Below, in pieces: positions 21,894-30,661 of a stretch of DNA of 64,000 nucleotides. The stretch is from Caldimonas caldifontis (GTDB lineage: Bacteria; Pseudomonadota; Gammaproteobacteria; Burkholderiales; Burkholderiaceae_C): contig NZ_PSNX01000010.1 of the NCBI RefSeq assembly GCF_002930615.1, positions 186,001 through 250,000 of the forward strand, given 5' to 3'. Both the position numbers and the translations under genes were made by a program. Below the pieces are notes generated by a model, which was not told the DNA's origin, did not search any database, and was given only the letters and a program-made list of their open reading frames with translations. Positions within the stretch are counted from its first letter, which is position 1; each line of letters opens with the position of its first letter.

Positions 21894-21930
21894 ACCCCGC
21901 CGATCGAAAGATGGGCGGGGTTTGTGTTTG
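21894..21930 (+). terminator. Terminator-like hairpin between infB and rbfA
   Basis: ACCCCGCC (21894-21901) pairs with GGCGGGGT (21914-21921), followed by an interrupted T-rich run TTTGTGTTTG. It is likely leaky, since rbfA starts 26 bp later without another clear promoter. Confidence 0.6.
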
Positions 21931-21955
21931 TAGCCCCAACCAGGAGTCCTTCACC

Positions 21956-22318
21956 ATGCGACACAAGCGATCCATTCCCAACCGTTCCCACCGGGTGGCC
22001 GACCAGATCCAGCGCGATGTGGCTGAGCTCATCCGCGAGCTGAAGGACCCGCGCATCGGCATGGTCACGCTCAATGCGGTGGAGGTGACGCCCGACTACG
22101 CGCACGCGAAGATCTATTTCTCGCTGCTGGTGGGCGATCCGCAGGAAAGTGAACTTGCGTTGAACGAGGCTGCCGGATACGTCCGCAACGCCTTGTTCAA
22201 GCGCTTGCAGATCCACACGGTGCCCACATTGCACTTCGTGTTCGATCGCACCACGGAACGTGCGGCCGACATGAATGCCTTGATTGCCCAGGCCAACGCC
22301 ACGCGAGCCAAGGACTGA
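21956..22318 (+). CDS. rbfA: 30S ribosome-binding factor RbfA
   Basis: Small KH-fold factor needed for 16S rRNA 5' maturation and cold adaptation; 120 residues. Its blocks are [41 protein letters not shown] and [22 protein letters not shown] 21956 with AGGAG 11 bases upstream gives [10 protein letters not shown]; the frame reaches back to 21911 without support. Between infB and truB, as in many proteobacteria. Confidence 0.95.
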   Translation: MRHKRSIPNRSHRVADQIQRDVAELIRELKDPRIGMVTLNAVEVTPDYAHAKIYFSLLVGDPQESELALNEAAGYVRNALFKRLQIHTVPTLHFVFDRTTERAADMNALIAQANATRAKD

Positions 22319-22324
22319 TCCGCC

Positions 22325-23287
22325 ATGCTGGCTGCCGCCGCATCTGCCTCAACCCGCCCGCGCGTCGTGCGCCGAGCGGTACACGGCGTCTTGCTGCTCG
22401 ACAAACCCTTGGGGTTGAGCAGCAACGACGCCTTGCAGAAGGTCAAGCGGCTGCTGCGCGCGGAAAAGGCCGGACACACCGGCACGCTCGATCCCATGGC
22501 CACGGGCCTGCTGCCCCTGTGCTTCGGCGCGGCGACCAAGTTTTCACAGGTCAGTCTCGACGCAGACAAGGCCTATCGCGCCGTGTTGCGTCTCGGTCAA
22601 CGCACGACCACCGCAGACGCCGAAGGCGAGCTCATCCAGGAGCGAGCGGTGTCGGTTGATCGCGCGAAGATCGACGAGGTGGCGGCGCGCTTCGTGGGCG
22701 AGATCGACCAGGTGCCTCCCATGCATTCGGCGCTCAAGCGCGGCGGTAAGCCCCTTTACGAGTACGCCCGCGCAGGGATCGAGATCGAGCGGCCGGCCCG
22801 GCGGGTGCGGATTCATCGCCTGGACATCCTGCGCTGGCAGGATGAACAGCTGGAAATCGAAGTGTCTTGCAGCAAGGGCACCTATGTACGCACCCTGGCC
22901 GAAGACTTCGGCGAGGCGCTGGGCTGTGGCGCCCACCTGGTGGCCCTGCGTCGCACCGCCAGCGGGCCGCTGCGGGTGGAGCAGTCTCTGACGCTGGAGT
23001 CTCTGGCGCAGATGGACGAAGCGCAGCGCGACGCACGCTTGCTGCCCCCGGACGCCTTGGTGGCTGATTGGGCGCCAGTGCGGCTGTCGGCTGCCGAGGC
23101 GGCACGATTTCTGAGCGGCTTGCGGCGCCGGGTCGATCTGCCCGATGCGGCCCAGGTGCGCGTCTATGGCCCTGAGCCGGGTGCCTTCCTCGGCAGTGGC
23201 CACATCGTGCGCGGCGAACTGATCCCGACCCGGCTGCTCAGTCCAGCCGAAGTCCAGTCGCTTCTGAACACTCCTGTCATTCCCTGA
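22325..23287 (+). CDS. truB: tRNA pseudouridine(55) synthase TruB
   Basis: Makes pseudouridine 55 in the T-loop of tRNAs; 320 residues. GVLLLDKPLGLSSNDALQKV is the family start, and the catalytic Asp56 lies in GHTGTLDPMATGLLP. KAYRAVLRLGQRTTTADAEG, a tyrosine-bearing YEYAR, and SKGTYVRTLAEDFGEALGCG continue the TruB core. The C-terminal extension (about 240-320) is a PUA-like region. The gene starts 6 bp after the rbfA stop, indicating one transcript. Confidence 0.96.
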   Translation: MLAAAASASTRPRVVRRAVHGVLLLDKPLGLSSNDALQKVKRLLRAEKAGHTGTLDPMATGLLPLCFGAATKFSQVSLDADKAYRAVLRLGQRTTTADAEGELIQERAVSVDRAKIDEVAARFVGEIDQVPPMHSALKRGGKPLYEYARAGIEIERPARRVRIHRLDILRWQDEQLEIEVSCSKGTYVRTLAEDFGEALGCGAHLVALRRTASGPLRVEQSLTLESLAQMDEAQRDARLLPPDALVADWAPVRLSAAEAARFLSGLRRRVDLPDAAQVRVYGPEPGAFLGSGHIVRGELIPTRLLSPAEVQSLLNTPVIP

Positions 23288-23319
23288 CCTGTTTTCGGGT
23301 CTACCTACTCAACGAGATC

Positions 23320-25149
23320 ATGAGCAAGCCCATCCGCAACATCGCCATCATCGCGCACGTCGACCATGGCAAGACGACCATGGTCGACCAACTGCTGCGT
23401 CAGTCTGGCACCTTTGCCGACCACGAAAAAGTGGTTGACACGGTCATGGACAGCAATGCCATCGAACGTGAGCGAGGCATCACGATCCTGGCCAAGAACT
23501 GTGCGGTGAGCTGGAAGGGCACCCACATCAATATCGTGGACACTCCCGGCCACGCTGACTTCGGGGGGGAGGTGGAGCGCGCGCTGTCGATGGTGGACGG
23601 TGTGGTGCTGCTCATCGACGCGCAGGAAGGCCCGATGCCCCAGACGCGCTTTGTCACCAAGAAGGCGCTGGCCCTGGGTCTGAAGCCCATTGTCGTGGTG
23701 AACAAGGTTGACAAGCCCGGTGCCAACTGTGACAAGGTCATCAACGCCGCCTTCGACCTGTTCGACAAGCTGGGCGCGACCGATGAGCAGCTCGATTTTC
23801 CGGTGGTCTATGCATCGGGCATCAATGGCTGGTCCTCGTTGCAAGAAGGGGCGCCGGGTGAGCAGTGGGGGCCTGACATGTCGGCCCTCTTCGAGACCAT
23901 CCTCAAGCACGTTCCACCTCATGAGGGGGATGCTTCCGCTCCATTGCAGCTGCAGATCTCGGCGCTGGACTACTCCACCTTCGTGGGCCGCATCGGTGTG
24001 GGCCGAGTCAATTCGGGCACGATCCGCCCAGGGATGGATGTGGTGGTGATGGCAGGGCCTGACTCGACCCCCGTCAAAGGACGGATCAACCAGGTGCTCA
24101 CCTTCCAGGGGCTGGATCGCTTCCAGGTGACCGAAGCCGGCCCGGGTGACATCGTGCTGATCAACGGTATCGCCGACATCGGGATCGGCGAAACCGTGAC
24201 CGACCCGCAGAATCCGCGGCCGCTGCCCATGCTCAAGATCGACGAGCCCACGCTCACGATGAACTTCTGCGTCAACACCAGCCCACTGGCCGGCAAGGAA
24301 GGCAAATTCGTCACCAGTCGCCAGATCTGGGATCGCCTGCAGAAGGAGCTTCAGTCCAATGTGGCGCTGCGTGTGAGGGAGACCGATGAGGACGGCGTGT
24401 TCGAGGTGTCGGGCCGGGGAGAGCTGCATCTCACCATCCTGCTGGAGAACATGCGACGTGAAGGCTACGAACTGGCCGTTTCCAAGCCGCGTGTCGTTTT
24501 CAAGGACATCGGGGGGGTGAAGCATGAGCCCATCGAACTGGTCACCGTGGACATCGAGGAGGCTCACCAAGGGGGCGTGATGCAGGCCTTGGGCGAGCGC
24601 AAGGCCGAACTGGTGAACATGGAGCCTGACGGCCGGGGCCGCGTGCGATTGGAGTACCGCATCCCGGCGCGAGGCCTCATCGGCTTTTCCAACGAGTTTC
24701 TGAACCTCACTCGTGGCTCAGGCCTGATCAGCAACATCTTCGATGGCTACGAACCCCACAAGGGTGATATCGGCGGCCGCAAGAACGGTGTGCTGATCTC
24801 GATGGATGATGGCGAGATCATCACCTACGCGCTGGGCAAGCTCGACGATCGAGGCCGCATGTTCGTGAAGGCGGGCGACCCGGTTTATGAAGGCATGATC
24901 GTGGGCATCCACAGCCGCGACAACGATCTGGTGGTCAACGCCACGCGCACCAAGCAGCTCACCAACTTCCGTGTCTCCGGCAAGGAAGATGCGATCAAGA
25001 TCACGCCGCCGATCGACCTCACGCTGGAGTATGGCGTGGAGTTCATCGAGGATGACGAGCTGGTCGAGATCACCCCCAAATCCATCCGCCTGCGCAAGCG
25101 CTTCCTGAAGGAGCACGAGCGCAAGCGCGCCCAGCGTGAAGCGGCTTGA
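23320..25149 (+). CDS. typA: Ribosome-associated GTPase TypA/BipA
   Basis: Translational GTPase related to EF-G; aids ribosome assembly and stress growth. 609 residues, the family length. G1 [15 protein letters not shown], switch region [13 protein letters not shown]3 [12 protein letters not shown]4 NKVDKPGA; then domain II, EF-G-like domains and the TypA-specific C-terminus with [20 protein letters not shown] and [25 protein letters not shown]. It starts 33 bp after truB. The last codons overlap the next gene by 14 bp. Confidence 0.97.
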   Translation: MSKPIRNIAIIAHVDHGKTTMVDQLLRQSGTFADHEKVVDTVMDSNAIERERGITILAKNCAVSWKGTHINIVDTPGHADFGGEVERALSMVDGVVLLIDAQEGPMPQTRFVTKKALALGLKPIVVVNKVDKPGANCDKVINAAFDLFDKLGATDEQLDFPVVYASGINGWSSLQEGAPGEQWGPDMSALFETILKHVPPHEGDASAPLQLQISALDYSTFVGRIGVGRVNSGTIRPGMDVVVMAGPDSTPVKGRINQVLTFQGLDRFQVTEAGPGDIVLINGIADIGIGETVTDPQNPRPLPMLKIDEPTLTMNFCVNTSPLAGKEGKFVTSRQIWDRLQKELQSNVALRVRETDEDGVFEVSGRGELHLTILLENMRREGYELAVSKPRVVFKDIGGVKHEPIELVTVDIEEAHQGGVMQALGERKAELVNMEPDGRGRVRLEYRIPARGLIGFSNEFLNLTRGSGLISNIFDGYEPHKGDIGGRKNGVLISMDDGEIITYALGKLDDRGRMFVKAGDPVYEGMIVGIHSRDNDLVVNATRTKQLTNFRVSGKEDAIKITPPIDLTLEYGVEFIEDDELVEITPKSIRLRKRFLKEHERKRAQREAA

Positions 25150-26083
25150 CGCCCTCGGCTCGCTGAGCCACGGCCGTGCCGTGGCGCTGATGGTGCTGGT
25201 GACGCTCCTGTGGAGCATCGCCGGTGTCGTCACGCGTCATCTGGAGGCCGCACGGTCCTTTGAGGTGACCTTCTGGCGCAGCTTCTTCAACGCCGCCTTC
25301 ATGGTCGTGGCGCTGGCGCTGTGGAAGGGGAAGGGACTGTGGGCGGAGCTGCGCGATGGAGGCTGGCCGCTGTGGATGTCGGGCGTGATGTGGTCGATCA
25401 TGTACACCTGCTTCATGGTGGCGATCACGCTGACCACGGTGGCCAACGTGCTGGTGACCATGGCCCTTGGGCCGCTGATGACCGCCTTGCTGGCACGCCT
25501 TGCGCTCGGGCATCGGCTGCCTGCGCGCACCTGGGCGGCCATCGCTGCAGCCGGCGTGGGCATCGCCTGGATGTACGGCCGCGAGCTGGCCGGCGCCGAA
25601 CTGCGCCACCTGGTGGGCACCTTCGTGGCGCTGGGCGTGCCCGTGGCCGCAGCCATCAACTGGACGGTGATCCAGCGCACCACCCACCAGCCGAGCTACG
25701 GCCGTCGCCGCGACATGTTGCCGGCAGTGCTCATTGGGGCCGTGATTTCGGCGGCTGTGACACTGCCCCTGGCCTGGCCTTTGCAGGCCTCCGTCCATGA
25801 CCTGGGGCTGCTGGCCACGCTCGGTGTGTTCCAGCTTGCCGTGCCCTGCCTGATCGCCGTGCAGCTGGCTCGGGTGTTGCCGGCGCCCGAGGTGGCCTTG
25901 CTGGCCCTGCTGGAGGTGATCTTCGGCGTGGCCTGGGCCTGGCTGGGTGCGAACGAAGTGCCATCGCCGCATGTGCTCCAGGGTGGCGTTCTGGTGCTGG
26001 GCGCCCTGGTGCTCAATGAAGCGCTGGGCCTGCGGCGATCGAAGGCCGTGGCACCCACGGCTGCAGCCATTGACCCCTCATGA
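25136..26083 (+). CDS. EamA-family DMT transporter
   Basis: 315-residue inner-membrane protein with ten predicted membrane segments in two EamA repeats (about 15-135 and 155-285). Landmarks are LLWSIAGVVTRHLE in the first helix, FWRSFFNAAFM, and the late PAPEVALLALLEVIFGVAWAWLGANE, the usual glutamate-bearing DMT motif. Substrate unknown; such proteins export amino acids or metabolites. Start GTG 25136 overlaps the typA end by 14 bp, suggesting coupling; ATG 25190 is an alternative but would cut the first helix. Confidence 0.85.
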   Translation: MKRLDALGSLSHGRAVALMVLVTLLWSIAGVVTRHLEAARSFEVTFWRSFFNAAFMVVALALWKGKGLWAELRDGGWPLWMSGVMWSIMYTCFMVAITLTTVANVLVTMALGPLMTALLARLALGHRLPARTWAAIAAAGVGIAWMYGRELAGAELRHLVGTFVALGVPVAAAINWTVIQRTTHQPSYGRRRDMLPAVLIGAVISAAVTLPLAWPLQASVHDLGLLATLGVFQLAVPCLIAVQLARVLPAPEVALLALLEVIFGVAWAWLGANEVPSPHVLQGGVLVLGALVLNEALGLRRSKAVAPTAAAIDPS

Positions 26084-26097
26084 CAAGGAGACTGACG

Positions 26098-27213
26098 ATG
26101 ATGTCTGCGACCCTTCCTGCTTTGAGCGGTGACGGCCTGGTGGTGGCCGAGCGTCGCGGCAGCCTGGGACTGATCACGCTGAACCGCCCCCAGGCCCTCA
26201 ATGCCCTGTCGCTGTCGATGATCCGCGATCTCACCACGCTGCTGCTGGCGTGGCGTGACGATGCTGCCGTGCAAGCGGTGTTGGTGCGCGGCGCCACGCA
26301 GGAAGGCAAGGGCGTGGCGTTCTGCGCCGGCGGTGACATCCGCTTCTTCCATCAGGCGGCATTGGCCGGCGATCCGAGGCTGGAGGACTTCTTCACCGAG
26401 GAGTACACCCTCAACCACCTGATCCACGGCTACCCCAAGCCCTACATCGCCCTGATGGACGGCATCGTCATGGGCGGCGGCATGGGGATCAGCCAGGGCG
26501 CGGCGCTGCGCATCGTCACCGAGCGCACGAAGATGGCCATGCCCGAGACGAACATTGGGCTCTTCCCGGATGTGGGGGGGGGCTGGTTCCTGTCTCGATG
26601 CCCGGGCCGTGTCGGGGAGTTTCTGGCGCTCACGGGCCAGGTGATCGCCGCTGGCGATGCCGTGACCTGGGGGCTGGCGGACGGCTACCTGCCCAGCCAG
26701 GCCCTGGACAGCCTTGTCGAGGCGCTGTCGGTCGATGCGGACGCGGTCAGCCTGCTGGCACTGGCCCGCTCACGGCTGCAAGGCGTGCCGCCGCCGGTCC
26801 TGCAGGAACACAAGCCTTTCATCGACCACTGCTTTGCCGCAGCCGACGTCGCGGGCATCGTGGCGGCCCTCGAGGCCGCGATCGGCAACACCTGGGCGCA
26901 GGAGACCGCGGCCACACTGCGCAAGCGCTCACCGCTCATGCTGGCCGTGACGCTGGAGCAGGTGCGCCGTGCCCGCCGCATGACGCTGGCCGAGGACCTG
27001 CGCATGGAGCGCGACCTCGTACGCCACTGCTTTCATCTGCGGTCTGGCGCCGATAGCGAAACGGTCGAGGGCATCCGGGCGCTGGCCGTGGACAAGGATC
27101 ACGCGCCCCGGTGGAAGCCTGCGCGGATCGACGAGGTGACGGCTGAGATGGTGCAAGCCTTTTTTGTGAGTCCGTGGCCGGCCCACGCCCATCCATTGCG
27201 CAACTTGCGTTGA
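26098..27213 (+). CDS. Enoyl-CoA hydratase/isomerase family protein, probable 3-hydroxyisobutyryl-CoA hydrolase
   Basis: 371 residues of crotonase fold. The blocks ITLNRPQALNALSLSMI, AFCAGGDIRFF (oxyanion hole), IALMDGIVMGGGMGISQGAA (second oxyanion Gly) and MAMPETNIGLFPDVGGGWFL are the pattern of 3-hydroxyisobutyryl-CoA hydrolases in valine breakdown. Length also fits this group rather than ordinary hydratases (about 260). AAGGAG is 7 bases before ATG 26098; ATG 26080 overlaps the upstream stop but lies before that site. No other valine catabolism gene is near, so the exact substrate stays open. Confidence 0.85.
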   Translation: MMSATLPALSGDGLVVAERRGSLGLITLNRPQALNALSLSMIRDLTTLLLAWRDDAAVQAVLVRGATQEGKGVAFCAGGDIRFFHQAALAGDPRLEDFFTEEYTLNHLIHGYPKPYIALMDGIVMGGGMGISQGAALRIVTERTKMAMPETNIGLFPDVGGGWFLSRCPGRVGEFLALTGQVIAAGDAVTWGLADGYLPSQALDSLVEALSVDADAVSLLALARSRLQGVPPPVLQEHKPFIDHCFAAADVAGIVAALEAAIGNTWAQETAATLRKRSPLMLAVTLEQVRRARRMTLAEDLRMERDLVRHCFHLRSGADSETVEGIRALAVDKDHAPRWKPARIDEVTAEMVQAFFVSPWPAHAHPLRNLR

Positions 27214-27219
27214 GCGCTG

Positions 27220-28245
27220 ATGCATTCTGTGCCTGATCGCAGCCTCTGGCGCCTGTCCGTCGCTCCGATGATGGACTGGACGGACCGGCATTGCCGCTAT
27301 TTCCACCGGCTCATCACCCGACATACCCGTCTGTACACCGAGATGGTGACCACGGGTGCGTTGCTGCACGGCGACGTGGCGCGGCACCTGGACTACAACG
27401 CTGAGGAGCATCCGCTGGCGTTGCAGCTTGGCGGCAGCGAACCGGAGGATCTGGCCGCCTGCGCACGGCTTGCACAGCGATGGGGCTATGACGAGGTCAA
27501 CCTGAACTGCGGCTGCCCCAGTGAACGGGTGCAGCGCGGCGCCTTCGGGGCCTGTCTGATGAACGAGGCCGCGCTGGTGGCCGACAGCGTGAAGGCCATG
27601 CGCGATGCGGTGGACCTGCCGGTGACGGTGAAGCATCGCATCGGCGTGGACCGGGTGGAAAGCTATGAGTTCGTCCGCGACTTCGTGGGCACGGTGGCCC
27701 AGGCCGGCTGCGAGGTCTTCATCGTGCATGCGCGCAACGCCTGGCTGCAGGGCTTGAGCCCGAAGGAAAACCGTGAGATCCCGCCGCTGCGCTACGAGAT
27801 CGTGCACCGCCTCAAGCGCGAGTTTCCCCAGCTGACCATCGCCATCAATGGCGGCCTGAAGGACGATGAGGCCGTCGCGGCCCAGCTGGAAGTTCTGGAC
27901 GGTGTGATGGTCGGCCGCGAGGCCTATCACAACCCGTATGTGATGGCCGGATGGGACAGCCGCTTCTTCGGCGACGAACGTTCCGTGCCAGGCCGAAGCG
28001 AGGTGGAGGCCGCGATGGTCGCCTACTGCGAGCGCCAGCAGGCCGAGCATGGCGTGCCGTGGCCGCACATCGTGCGCCACATGCTGGGCCTGTACAACGG
28101 CCTGGCCGGCGCACGCAAGTGGCGCCAGGTGTGGTCGGATCACCGCCTCAAGGCCTTGCCTGCCGCCGAGGTGATGAAGCGGGCCCGGGAGGCCATGGCG
28201 GCCAGTGCGGCGTTGGCGCGCGAGGGGGCCAGCGCGTCGTCGTGA
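27220..28245 (+). CDS. dusA: tRNA-dihydrouridine(20/20a) synthase DusA
   Basis: FMN enzyme that reduces uridine in the D-loop of tRNA; 341 residues. The start LSVAPMMDWTDRHCRYFHRL is the DusA signature, Cys99 in NLNCGCPSERVQ is the catalytic acid, VTVKHRIGVD carries the FMN/phosphate Lys, and GVMVGREAYHNPY is the GRxxxxNP block. The C-terminal helical domain (HMLGLYNGLAGARKWRQVW) is complete. It begins 6 bp after the hydrolase gene and converges on the transporter at 28255 with 9 bp between. Confidence 0.94.
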   Translation: MHSVPDRSLWRLSVAPMMDWTDRHCRYFHRLITRHTRLYTEMVTTGALLHGDVARHLDYNAEEHPLALQLGGSEPEDLAACARLAQRWGYDEVNLNCGCPSERVQRGAFGACLMNEAALVADSVKAMRDAVDLPVTVKHRIGVDRVESYEFVRDFVGTVAQAGCEVFIVHARNAWLQGLSPKENREIPPLRYEIVHRLKREFPQLTIAINGGLKDDEAVAAQLEVLDGVMVGREAYHNPYVMAGWDSRFFGDERSVPGRSEVEAAMVAYCERQQAEHGVPWPHIVRHMLGLYNGLAGARKWRQVWSDHRLKALPAAEVMKRAREAMAASAALAREGASASS

Positions 28246-28254
28246 GCGTGTGCC

Positions 28255-29166
28255 TCAGGCGGCTGGCCGGCGTGCCGGCCAGGTGGCGAGGAGCACACCG
28301 CCCAGCGCCAGGCCGAAGGCCAAGGCATGCAGGGGGGTGAACCGTTCCCCCAGTGCCACCACCCCGACCAAAGCTGCACTGACCGGCAGGAAGACCGTGA
28401 AGATGCCCGCCGACGAGGCTGGCACGTGCCGCAGGCCGGTCATCCATAGCCACACCGTGATCATGCTGGCGGCCAGCGAATAGAACACCAGCAGCAGCCA
28501 ATGGCCCGCGGCCACGGAGCCGAAGTCGAACTGCGCGGCCAGAACCACCCCGAAGGGCGTGACCAACGCCCAGCCCCAGAGGTTGACCAGGGCGCTGATG
28601 CGCTTGGCCGAGACGTTGCCGGTGAGCTTCTTGCCAATCACCACATAGAGGGCTTCGCAGCACACGGCGGCGAAGAGCAAGGCATTGCCTAGCAGGGCGC
28701 TAGAGCCGCGGGTCGCGCCCTGGGCGTCTGTGGCCTTGCCGATGGAGAGCAGGGCGATGCCACTGACCGCCAGCACGATGGCCGCCTGCACGCGGGGAGC
28801 GATGCGCTCACCCAGCAGCAACCACGACAGCACGGCCACCACCGCCGGGATGGAGGCCATGATGACCCCCGCCGCCAGGGCTGAGGTGAGCGACACGCCA
28901 TAGAGCATGCACACCGAGAAAAGGAAGTTGCCGAAGAAGGATTCCCAGAACAACAGCCGTCGGTCGGCAGGGCTCAGCGGCTTTTCGCCCGGCTGGCGCC
29001 TGACCCAGCCGGCCATCGCCACGGCGCCGATGCCGAATCGCAGCCACGCCAGCAGCAGCACCGGAAACACCAGCACCAGGACCTTGGACAGCGCGACGTA
29101 GCTGCCCACCAGGCCCATGCTCAGCGCCAGCGCGCCATACGATGCCAGGGGGACGACACGGGTCAA
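28255..29166 (-). CDS. EamA-family DMT transporter
   Basis: 303-residue membrane protein with about ten helices. The first repeat has LVLVFPVLLLAWLRFGIGA, the second STAGIFTVFLPVSAALVGVV-like sequence. It is not closely similar to the transporter at 25136. The start is TTG at 29166, whose TTGA overlaps the stop of the aldehyde dehydrogenase gene, so it is likely translated with it. As the last gene of the polyamine run it could export a pathway intermediate or product, but the substrate is not known. An internal ATG about 16 codons later is a possible alternative start. Confidence 0.82.
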   Translation of the reverse strand: MTRVVPLASYGALALSMGLVGSYVALSKVLVLVFPVLLLAWLRFGIGAVAMAGWVRRQPGEKPLSPADRRLLFWESFFGNFLFSVCMLYGVSLTSALAAGVIMASIPAVVAVLSWLLLGERIAPRVQAAIVLAVSGIALLSIGKATDAQGATRGSSALLGNALLFAAVCCEALYVVIGKKLTGNVSAKRISALVNLWGWALVTPFGVVLAAQFDFGSVAAGHWLLLVFYSLAASMITVWLWMTGLRHVPASSAGIFTVFLPVSAALVGVVALGERFTPLHALAFGLALGGVLLATWPARRPAA

Positions 29167-30653
29167 GTGTCGATCCTCAGCCAGGTGGTCTTGAGTTCGG
29201 TGTACTTGTCGAAGGCATGCAGCGACTTGTCACGCCCGTTGCCCGATTGCTTGTAGCCGCCGAAGGGCACGGTGATGTCGTCCTCGTCGTATTGATTGAC
29301 GTGCACGGTGCCGGCGCGCAGGGCCCGCGCCACGCGATGGGCGCGGTCGATGTGGTGGCTCCAGACGCTGGCCTGCAGGCCGTAGGTGGAGTCGTTGGCC
29401 AGGGCCACGGCCTGGGCTTCGTCCCGGAAGCGGATCACGCTGAGCACCGGGCCGAAAATCTCCTCGCGGGCGATGCGCATGTCGTTTCGCACGCCATCGA
29501 AGAGGGTGGGCTCCACATAGTGGCCCCCGGTGTCTGCGCGCACCTGCCGGCCGCCCGTCACGAGGCGGGCGCCTTCCTCTTGGCCGGACGCGATGAAGCC
29601 CAGCACCGTGCGCAACTGGCCTTCGTCGACGAGGGCGCCCATTTCGGTGGTCTCGTCCAGAGGATCGCCCGGCTGGAAGGTGGGTGCGAGGGCCTGGACG
29701 CGGGCGACGAACTCGTCGGCAATGGTGTCCTGCACCAGCAGGCGTGAAGGGGCGTTGCAGGACTCCCCCTGGTTGAAGAACATGCTCGCCGCGGCCGTCT
29801 TCGCGGCACGATCGAGGTCCTGGAAGTCATCGAAGACGATGAAGGCCGATTTGCCGCCCAGTTCGTTGTACACGCGCTTCAGGTTGGAGCGGCCCGCGTA
29901 CTCCAGCATGCGCCGGCCCACGCGCGTCGAGCCGGTGAAGCCGATGGCATCGACGCCAGGGTGCAGGGCCAGGGCTTCGCCGGCTTCATGGCCGTACCCT
30001 GGGACGACGTTGAAGACACCTGGTGGCAGTCCGGCCTCCAGGGCGAGTTCGGCCAGGCGCAGGGCCGTGTAGGGTGATTTCTCGGAGGGTTTGAGCACCA
30101 CGCTGTTGCCGGTGGCCAGGGCGGGCCCGAGCTTCCAGGCGGCCATGATCATCGGATAGTTCCAGGGCACGATGGCACCGATCACGCCCATGGGCTCTCG
30201 CGTGATGAGTGCCAGCGCCTGGGGCCCCGTGGGGGCGATTTCGTCGTAGACCTTGTCGATGGCTTCCGCGTACCAGGCGATGCAGCGCGCGGCGGCGGGC
30301 ACATCCACCGAGGTGCTGTAGCGGATGGGCTTGCCCATGTCGAGGGTTTCGAGCAGGGCCAGTTCGTCCTTCGAGGCCAGGATCTTCTCGGCAAAGCGTT
30401 GCAGCACCCGCTTGCGGGCGGCGGGGGGCTGGCGCGACCAGCGGCCCTCCTCGAAAGCCTGGCGGGCCGCGGCAACGGCCACCTCCACGTCGGCCTGGCG
30501 ACCGCGGGCCACCGCGCCCAGCCGCCGGCCGTCGATGGGGGAGTGCTTCTCGAAGGTCTCGCCGTCCGCCGCCTCGACACGCCGTCCCTGGATCAGGGCT
30601 CGGCCATCGAAGCTGACGTTGGCAGCACGCTGGTGCCAGGGGGTGCGACTCAT
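29163..30653 (-). CDS. puuC: Aldehyde dehydrogenase, probable gamma-glutamyl-gamma-aminobutyraldehyde dehydrogenase
   Basis: 496 residues, NAD(P)-dependent ALDH. Asn164 (PWNYP), Glu264 (YNELGGKSAF) and the nucleophile Cys299 (FNQGESCNAPSRLLVQ) are present, and GSTRVGRRML forms the cofactor pocket. Length and opening (HQRAANVSFDGRALIQGRRV) fit PuuC of E. coli, which oxidises gamma-glutamyl-gamma-aminobutyraldehyde in putrescine breakdown. In the same operon are puuA, puuB and puuD. It could equally oxidise 4-aminobutyraldehyde made by the transaminase route. It follows the DUF3138-like gene by 8 bp. Confidence 0.88.
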   Translation of the reverse strand: MSRTPWHQRAANVSFDGRALIQGRRVEAADGETFEKHSPIDGRRLGAVARGRQADVEVAVAAARQAFEEGRWSRQPPAARKRVLQRFAEKILASKDELALLETLDMGKPIRYSTSVDVPAAARCIAWYAEAIDKVYDEIAPTGPQALALITREPMGVIGAIVPWNYPMIMAAWKLGPALATGNSVVLKPSEKSPYTALRLAELALEAGLPPGVFNVVPGYGHEAGEALALHPGVDAIGFTGSTRVGRRMLEYAGRSNLKRVYNELGGKSAFIVFDDFQDLDRAAKTAAASMFFNQGESCNAPSRLLVQDTIADEFVARVQALAPTFQPGDPLDETTEMGALVDEGQLRTVLGFIASGQEEGARLVTGGRQVRADTGGHYVEPTLFDGVRNDMRIAREEIFGPVLSVIRFRDEAQAVALANDSTYGLQASVWSHHIDRAHRVARALRAGTVHVNQYDEDDITVPFGGYKQSGNGRDKSLHAFDKYTELKTTWLRIDT

Positions 30654-30661
30654 GGACAGGC

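Noticed and set aside
19076-22234. A 1052-codon open frame on the minus strand opposite infB
   Set aside because: It lies entirely antisense to infB and rbfA, has His/Leu/Arg-rich composition caused by the third-position GC bias and no known domain. Long antisense frames are common in such DNA.
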